In this document: one piece after another, positions 59,978-64,000 of the stretch | How positions within the stretch are numbered: the stretch's first letter is position 1 | How the letters are laid out: each line of letters starts with the position of its first letter | Source: Corynebacterium diphtheriae | Lineage (GTDB): Bacteria > Actinomycetota > Actinomycetes > Mycobacteriales > Mycobacteriaceae | Direction: 5' to 3' | NCBI RefSeq assembly: GCF_001457455.1 | Contig: NZ_LN831026.1 | Span: 62,001-126,000 of the forward strand | Length of the DNA stretch: 64,000 nucleotides | Translations under genes and position numbers: made by a program | The notes under the pieces: model-generated | What the model saw: the letters and a program-made list of their open reading frames with translations, nothing else | Databases searched by the model: none | Told to the model about the DNA's origin: nothing

Positions 59978-60943
59978 ATGTCACGACGCGGCTTCATTCG
60001 CACTGCTGCCGCTTCCGTGGCCGCATTGGCACTTTCTGGCAGCCTCGTTGCATGTTCGACGGACTCAGCTAGCACCTCCGCTACCACCAGTGCAGCTAAC
60101 AAAGCACTGACGGTGTTTGCTACCACTGGCTACATTGGCGACGCAGTAAAGAACATCGCCCCTGATGCCGACGTAACCATCATGGTGGGTCCTGGCGGCG
60201 ATCCGCACACCTATCAGCCCACTACACAGGACATTTCTAAGATTGAGTCCTCTGATGTGGTGCTATGGTCTGGTCTGCACATGGAGGCCAAGATGTTGGA
60301 TCAGCTGAAGGCGCAGGGGGATCGTCAGGCGGCTGTTGCTGAGGCGATCCCTGAGGACAAGCGTTTGGATTGGCCAGAGCCGGGCGATAATGGCGAGAAG
60401 TTGTATGACCCCCACGTGTGGAATTCCACGGAGAACTGGAAGTACGTGGTGGATGCGATTGCGAAGAAGCTGTCTGAGGTAGATAAGGATAATGCCGCTA
60501 CCTATAAGGACAATGCTGAGAAGTACAAGAAGGAGATCGACGAGACTGCTGCGTATGTGAAGGAGCAGATCGATCAGATTCCGGAGCAGAAGCGTATTTT
60601 GATCACTGGTCATGATGCGTTTAGCTACTTTGGCAAGCAGTTTGGTGTGGAGATTCACGCTACGGACTTTGTGACCTCCGAGTCGGAGATGTCGCCAGCG
60701 GAGCTTGCTGAGTTGGGCAAGTTTATTGCTGAGAAGAAGATCCCTACGATTTTCCAGGACAATTTGGCTAATCCGCAGGCTATTAACTCTTTGAAGGAGA
60801 CTGTGAAGGCTAAGGGGTGGAACGTGGAGATTTCCGATAAGGAGCTTTACGCTGATTCCTTGGGTGAGTCTGCACCGACGGATACTTACCTTGGTGTTTT
60901 GAAGTACAACGCTGATGCTATCCGCGAGGCTTTGGCTAAGTAA
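59978..60943 (+). CDS. iutA: Metal ABC transporter substrate-binding lipoprotein IutA
   Basis: 321 aa from the ATG at 59978, preceded by AAGGAAA at 8 bp; an ATG at 59957 has no site. Signal RRGFIRTAAAS with twin-Arg-like RR and lipobox SLVACST. Cluster 9 (ZnuA/MntA) metal ligands: GPGGDPHTYQPT (His), YDPHVWNSTEN (His), LITGHDAFSYFGKQFG (His/Asp) and FQDNLANPQ (Asp). The His-rich loop of zinc-specific ZnuA is absent. First gene of iutABCD, under the DtxR box. Confidence 0.92.
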   Translation: MSRRGFIRTAAASVAALALSGSLVACSTDSASTSATTSAANKALTVFATTGYIGDAVKNIAPDADVTIMVGPGGDPHTYQPTTQDISKIESSDVVLWSGLHMEAKMLDQLKAQGDRQAAVAEAIPEDKRLDWPEPGDNGEKLYDPHVWNSTENWKYVVDAIAKKLSEVDKDNAATYKDNAEKYKKEIDETAAYVKEQIDQIPEQKRILITGHDAFSYFGKQFGVEIHATDFVTSESEMSPAELAELGKFIAEKKIPTIFQDNLANPQAINSLKETVKAKGWNVEISDKELYADSLGESAPTDTYLGVLKYNADAIREALAK

Positions 60944-60960
60944 TTAGCAAATTTTCTCGA

Positions 60961-61004
60961 CCGCGCTACAACACGTTAATGTGCATGTTTTCGGTGTAGC
61001 GCGG
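60961..61004 (+). promoter_or_regulatory. Hairpin between iutA and iutB
   Basis: CCGCGCTACA (60961-60970) pairs with TGTAGCGCGG (60995-61004), ten perfect pairs and a 24-nt loop. There is only a weak T-rich tail (TTCTTG). It may lower expression of iutBCD relative to the binding protein or protect the iutA mRNA end. Confidence 0.6.
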
Positions 61005-61041
61005 TTCTTGTCGCACATCTGACTATTTTTTAAGAGGCGTT

Positions 61042-61776
61042 ATGTCTGTCCCTTTGCACGCGCTGCCACCGGCTTTGGTGATGCGCAATGTGTCTGCGCG
61101 TTATGGTTCTACTGTTGCTGTGGAACGCGCTAGTGTTGTGGTTCCTGCTGGCACGGTGATGGGTTTTATTGGCCCTAATGGTGCGGGTAAGTCCTCGTTG
61201 ATTAAGGCTGCGATTGATTTGATTGATCGCGATGGCGAGGTGGAGTTTTTCGGCGAGAGTTTGGCTGCGTGTCGTAACAGGGTGGGCTATATGCCGCAGA
61301 GTGCGGATGTGGATTGGGATTATCCGATCACGGTTCGCCAGGTGGTGCAGATGGGGCTGTTTCCACGGGTGGGGTGGTTTAAGCGGTTGTCGGGGGAGCA
61401 TAAGGAGCTTGTCGACGCTTCCCTGGCGCGTGTTGGTATCGCGGATTTGGCTAAGCGTCATATTTCTGAGCTGTCGGGTGGGCAGCGTCGTCGTGTGTTT
61501 GTGGCGCGTATTCTTGCCCAGCAGCCGGATATTTATTTGTTGGATGAGCCGTTTGCTGGTGTGGATGCTGCCAGTGAGAAGGTGATTCGTGGTGTGTTGC
61601 ATGAGCTGCGGGATGCGGGCAAGTCGGTGGTGATTGTGCACCATGATTTGTCTACTGTTGAGGAGCTGTGTGACCACGTGACGATTATTAATCGTGGGGT
61701 GTTGGCTTCTGGTCCGGTGTCTGAGGTGTTTACTCGTGAGACGGTGAACAAGGCGTTTGGTTTGGGGCTGCTATGA
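61042..61776 (+). CDS. iutB: Metal ABC transporter ATP-binding protein IutB
   Basis: 244 aa. Walker A GPNGAGKSS, Q-loop GYMPQSADVDWDYP (the DVDWDYP stretch is typical of Mn/Zn transporters of the MntB/TroB group), signature LSGGQRRRVFVARIL, Walker B IYLLDEPFAGVDAAS and H-loop VIVHHDLSTVEELC. AAGAGG precedes the ATG. It overlaps iutC by 4 bp. Confidence 0.93.
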   Translation: MSVPLHALPPALVMRNVSARYGSTVAVERASVVVPAGTVMGFIGPNGAGKSSLIKAAIDLIDRDGEVEFFGESLAACRNRVGYMPQSADVDWDYPITVRQVVQMGLFPRVGWFKRLSGEHKELVDASLARVGIADLAKRHISELSGGQRRRVFVARILAQQPDIYLLDEPFAGVDAASEKVIRGVLHELRDAGKSVVIVHHDLSTVEELCDHVTIINRGVLASGPVSEVFTRETVNKAFGLGLL

Positions 61777-62672
61777 GCCTGATTGAGTTTTTGTCGGAGT
61801 TTTCTTTCCGTCGTGTGGTGCTGGGAACCATGTTGATTGGTTTGTGTTCGGGTGCCATGGGAACGTTTTTGTATTTGCGCAGGCAGTCGATGATGAGTGA
61901 TGTGATTGGGCACTCTGCGACTCCTGGTGTGATGGGTTCGTTTTTGTTGTTTTCTACGGTTCCGGTGTTGGCGGGGTCGCAGTTGCTGGCGCAGTGGGGG
62001 ATTGATGCGCGTTCGATGCCGGTGATTACGGTGGGGGCGTTGATTACGGGGTTGGCGTCGGCGTTGTTGGCGGACAAGGTGGCTGCGACGACGCGCATTG
62101 GTATTGATGCCACTATGGCGGTGATGTTGTCGCTGTTTTTGGGCGGCGGCCTGATTTTGCTGCAGATCATTCAGCGTGGGCGTTATAAGGGCAAGGGCGG
62201 CATTGATGAGTTGATGTTTGGTAATGCTGCCACGCTTACTAATTTGGATGTGCGCACGTTGGCTGTGGTGTCTGTGGTGATTTTGGGTGTGATTGTGGCG
62301 TTGTGGCGGCCGTTTACGCTGTTGGTGTTTGATCCGGTGTTGGCGCGGATGTCGGGGATGCCGCGGTGGATTAATGGTGTGTTGTTTGTGATTATCACGC
62401 TGGGCATGGTGATTGGTGTGAAGGCGGTGGGCCTGATCTTGATGATTGCGTTTGCTGTGTTCCCGCCGGCTGCTGCGCGTCAGTGGTCGCGTACGGCGTT
62501 GCAGATGGTGGTTGCGTCGGCTCTGATTGGTGGGGCGTCGGCGGTGTTGGGCACCTATATTTCGATTTCGGTGGGTAAGGTGCCCACGGGCCCGGTGATT
62601 GTGTTGGTGCTGGCTGCGACTGTGCTGGTGTCTATGGTGTTGTCGCCGCGTAGGAGTGGGGTGTCGGCATGA
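61773..62672 (+). CDS. iutC: Metal ABC transporter permease IutC
   Basis: 299 aa, ABC-3 family with about eight membrane helices. Blocks: LCSGAMGTFLYLRRQSMMSD, VIGHSATPGVMGSFLL, GGIDELMFGNAATLT and VKAVGLILMIAFAVFPPAAA. The 'RRQSMMSDxxxHS' element near the N-terminus is the family mark. ATGA overlaps link it to iutB and iutD, giving a coupled iutBCD set. Confidence 0.92.
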   Translation: MSLIEFLSEFSFRRVVLGTMLIGLCSGAMGTFLYLRRQSMMSDVIGHSATPGVMGSFLLFSTVPVLAGSQLLAQWGIDARSMPVITVGALITGLASALLADKVAATTRIGIDATMAVMLSLFLGGGLILLQIIQRGRYKGKGGIDELMFGNAATLTNLDVRTLAVVSVVILGVIVALWRPFTLLVFDPVLARMSGMPRWINGVLFVIITLGMVIGVKAVGLILMIAFAVFPPAAARQWSRTALQMVVASALIGGASAVLGTYISISVGKVPTGPVIVLVLAATVLVSMVLSPRRSGVSA

Positions 62673-63520
62673 CGTTTGCGGTGTCTGTTTCGTTGTTGGC
62701 GCTGGTGGTGGCGCTTACCGCTGCGATTCCTGGGGTGGTGTTGGTGTTGCGTCGACAAGCGATGCTTTCCGACGCCCTCTCCCACGCCGTTTTGCCGGGC
62801 ATTGCGGTGGGCGCGTTGTGGACTACTAATCCGAATTCGCCTATTTTGTTGATCGGTGCGACGTTGAGTGGTGTGCTGGTCATGGCGCTCACGGAGTGGG
62901 TGCGTGGCCGCAAGCGGGTGACTGAGGATAGTGCTACGGGCCTGATTTTCCCCGCGTTTTTCGCTATCGGTGTGATTCTGATTTCCACGAAGTTTAATCG
63001 CTCGTCGATTTCTGAGCACACGGTGCTCGTGGGTGATCTCAACATTTCTGCCATGCAGCATCTGGTGGTGGGAACCATTGATTTTGGCCCGAAGAGTGCG
63101 TGGATTATTGGCGCGGTAGGCTTGCTCACGTTGGTCCTGTTGTTGGTGGCTAAGCGGCCGCTGGCGATTTCGACTTTCGATCCCGTTTTTGCGCGCACGG
63201 TGGGTATTCGCACGCGCTTGATTAACTATCTGGTGATGACGATGGTGTCGCTGACCATCGTGGTGGTCTTCGATGCTGCTGGCGCGGTGTTGGCTGTTGC
63301 GTTGATGATTGTGCCTGCTGCGACCGCATTGATGATCGCTTCTTCGGAAGGTGCCATGTTGTTGGTCACGTTGGTTGTTGCTGCGGTGAGTTCTCAGGCG
63401 GGGTTCTGGGTGGCGTATCGTCTCGACGCGGCGACCTCGCCGACGATGGCGTTTGTCGACGGCCTCATCTTCCTCGCGGTGTGGGGTATTATTCGTGCGC
63501 GTCGCCGGCTGCGGCGTTGA
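62669..63520 (+). CDS. iutD: Metal ABC transporter permease IutD
   Basis: 283 aa, second ABC-3 permease. RRQAMLSDALSHAVLPGIAV repeats the family mark, followed by LVGDLNISAMQHLVVGT and FDAAGAVLAVALMIVPAATA. With IutC it should form a heterodimeric channel. The ORF ends 84 bp before iutE, which has its own promoter. Confidence 0.92.
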   Translation: MTFAVSVSLLALVVALTAAIPGVVLVLRRQAMLSDALSHAVLPGIAVGALWTTNPNSPILLIGATLSGVLVMALTEWVRGRKRVTEDSATGLIFPAFFAIGVILISTKFNRSSISEHTVLVGDLNISAMQHLVVGTIDFGPKSAWIIGAVGLLTLVLLLVAKRPLAISTFDPVFARTVGIRTRLINYLVMTMVSLTIVVVFDAAGAVLAVALMIVPAATALMIASSEGAMLLVTLVVAAVSSQAGFWVAYRLDAATSPTMAFVDGLIFLAVWGIIRARRRLRR

Positions 63521-63604
63521 AAACTGCAGTTCTGCTAACTGTTGATGGGTATCTAAGTGTGTGCTTCCTAGTGCACATGACAATCGTTGCCTATAGTGGC
63601 GGTC

Positions 63605-64000
63605 ATGGCACATCGACTAATCCGTACCGCAATCGCAGCTGTGGCTGCCACAGGTCTTGTGGCAGCAGCCGGCTGCTCCACCACCGACTCCGGCACCAGC
63701 GCTTCTGGAACTTCGAGCGCCGCCAAGAGCGACACTCTTAAGATCTTTGCTACCACCAGCTACATCGGCGACGCAGTAAAGAACATCGCCCCTGATGCAG
63801 ACCTTACCGTCATGGTGGGCCCTGGTGGCGATCCACACACCTACCAGCCATCCACCGCTGACCTTGAGGCAATGCAAAACGCGGATGCCGTTATCTGGTC
63901 AGGCCTTGGCATGGAAGCCAACATGATTGACCAGCTTCGCGGGCTTGGCGACAAACAAATCGCCGTAGCCGAGCAGCTTCCTGAGTCCCAGCTGTTGCCA
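63605..64000 (+). CDS. iutE: Second metal-binding lipoprotein IutE, 3' end outside window
   Basis: 132 residues are visible, in frame to the right edge. Signal TAIAAVAATGLVAAAGC with lipobox, then TLKIFATTSYIGDAVKNIAP and GPGGDPHTYQPSTADLEAM, closely like IutA. A TATAGT hexamer (63592-63597) sits 7 bp before the ATG and no ribosome site is seen, so the mRNA is probably leaderless. In C. diphtheriae iutE is reported to be under zinc/Zur control; TGACAATCGTTGCC (63578-63591) is the only dyad-like sequence near and is a weak candidate. Confidence 0.88.
   Translation, partial: MAHRLIRTAIAAVAATGLVAAAGCSTTDSGTSASGTSSAAKSDTLKIFATTSYIGDAVKNIAPDADLTVMVGPGGDPHTYQPSTADLEAMQNADAVIWSGLGMEANMIDQLRGLGDKQIAVAEQLPESQLLP

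Noticed and set aside
28-62760. GCGTCGAYAAGC as an FtsK-orienting (KOPS-like) signal
   Set aside because: KOPS should be strongly oriented along the replichore; here 10 sites are forward and 9 reverse.
63571-63591. Clear Zur box before iutE
   Set aside because: Only a weak dyad-like TGACAATCGTTGCC is present, unlike a strong Zur palindrome; kept as a comment, not a feature.
1-64000. CRISPR array
   Set aside because: No regularly spaced short direct repeats were found; the repeats present are few, dispersed and palindromic.
1-64000. tRNA or rRNA genes
   Set aside because: No cloverleaf pattern with GGTTCRA-type arms was seen in the intergenic regions; I could not run a tRNA finder.

Overview
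The window reads as chromosomal DNA of Corynebacterium diphtheriae or a very close relative. It carries the DtxR-type irp6ABC siderophore-iron transporter, a five-gene zinc/manganese-family transporter matching the iutABCDE locus described in C. diphtheriae, and the arabinogalactan block dprE1-dprE2-aftA-embC with gtrA and glfT1. It also has inositol-1-phosphate synthase (ino1) and a sigK/rskA pair. All of these fit a mycolic-acid-bearing actinobacterium. Species assignment rests on recognising loci, not on a search.

Layout. 0-2 kb: end of an osmoprotectant ABC ATPase, then rskA and sigK. 2-5 kb: a Met/Asp/Lys-rich lipoprotein upstream of sigK, divergent dipZ, a TipA-like MerR regulator. 5-8 kb: small antitoxin-like protein, M20 peptidase, bioB-bsaP. 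8-11.3 kb: irp6ABC behind a DtxR-like box. 11.3-18.7 kb: lipoprotein, DUF1801, photolyase, DUF2871, ino1, VIT-type iron transporter, lipase, nitroreductase. 18.7-20.7 kb: a frameshifted AlbA_2-type gene and a repeat nest (a 795-bp inverted-repeat element flanked by 126-bp direct repeats). 20.8-35 kb: gamma carbonic anhydrase, ROK regulator, PepSY membrane protein, GNAT-LOG fusion, DUF885 peptidase, MarR regulator, AbrB and TauE transporters, HrpB helicase, then alkylation repair (alkB, tag). 32-38 kb is a decay zone with several internally deleted or frameshifted genes and a defective IS30 element. 37.8-38.7 kb holds a DUF3800 gene tail-to-tail with a strongly structured, terminator-ended putative RNA. 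39-47.9 kb: RelBE-type TA pair, S4 and VOC proteins, an alkyltransferase-like protein, hydrolase, M13 peptidase, and a coupled operon of a membrane protein, PrsW protease and ProX-type binding protein. 48-60 kb: cell-wall arabinan/galactan genes. 60-64 kb: iutABCDE.

How the genes work together. DprE1/DprE2 make decaprenyl-phospho-arabinose, AftA and EmbC use it to build arabinan, GtrA probably assists export, and GlfT1 primes the galactan. The irp6 and iut loci handle metals, each with a recognisable metal-regulator site. SigK, RskA, the lipoprotein and DipZ form an extracytoplasmic redox-linked unit that parallels the mycobacterial SigK regulon.

Two genome-scale signals stand out. The first is a 12-base motif, GCGTCGAYAAGC, whose 11-base core occurs 19 times exactly in 64 kb, always inside genes, in several reading frames and both orientations. 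The second is a 94-bp element with 20-bp perfect inverted ends, present four times and each time placed just 3' of a gene in that gene's orientation. Neither is explained by the annotated genes.
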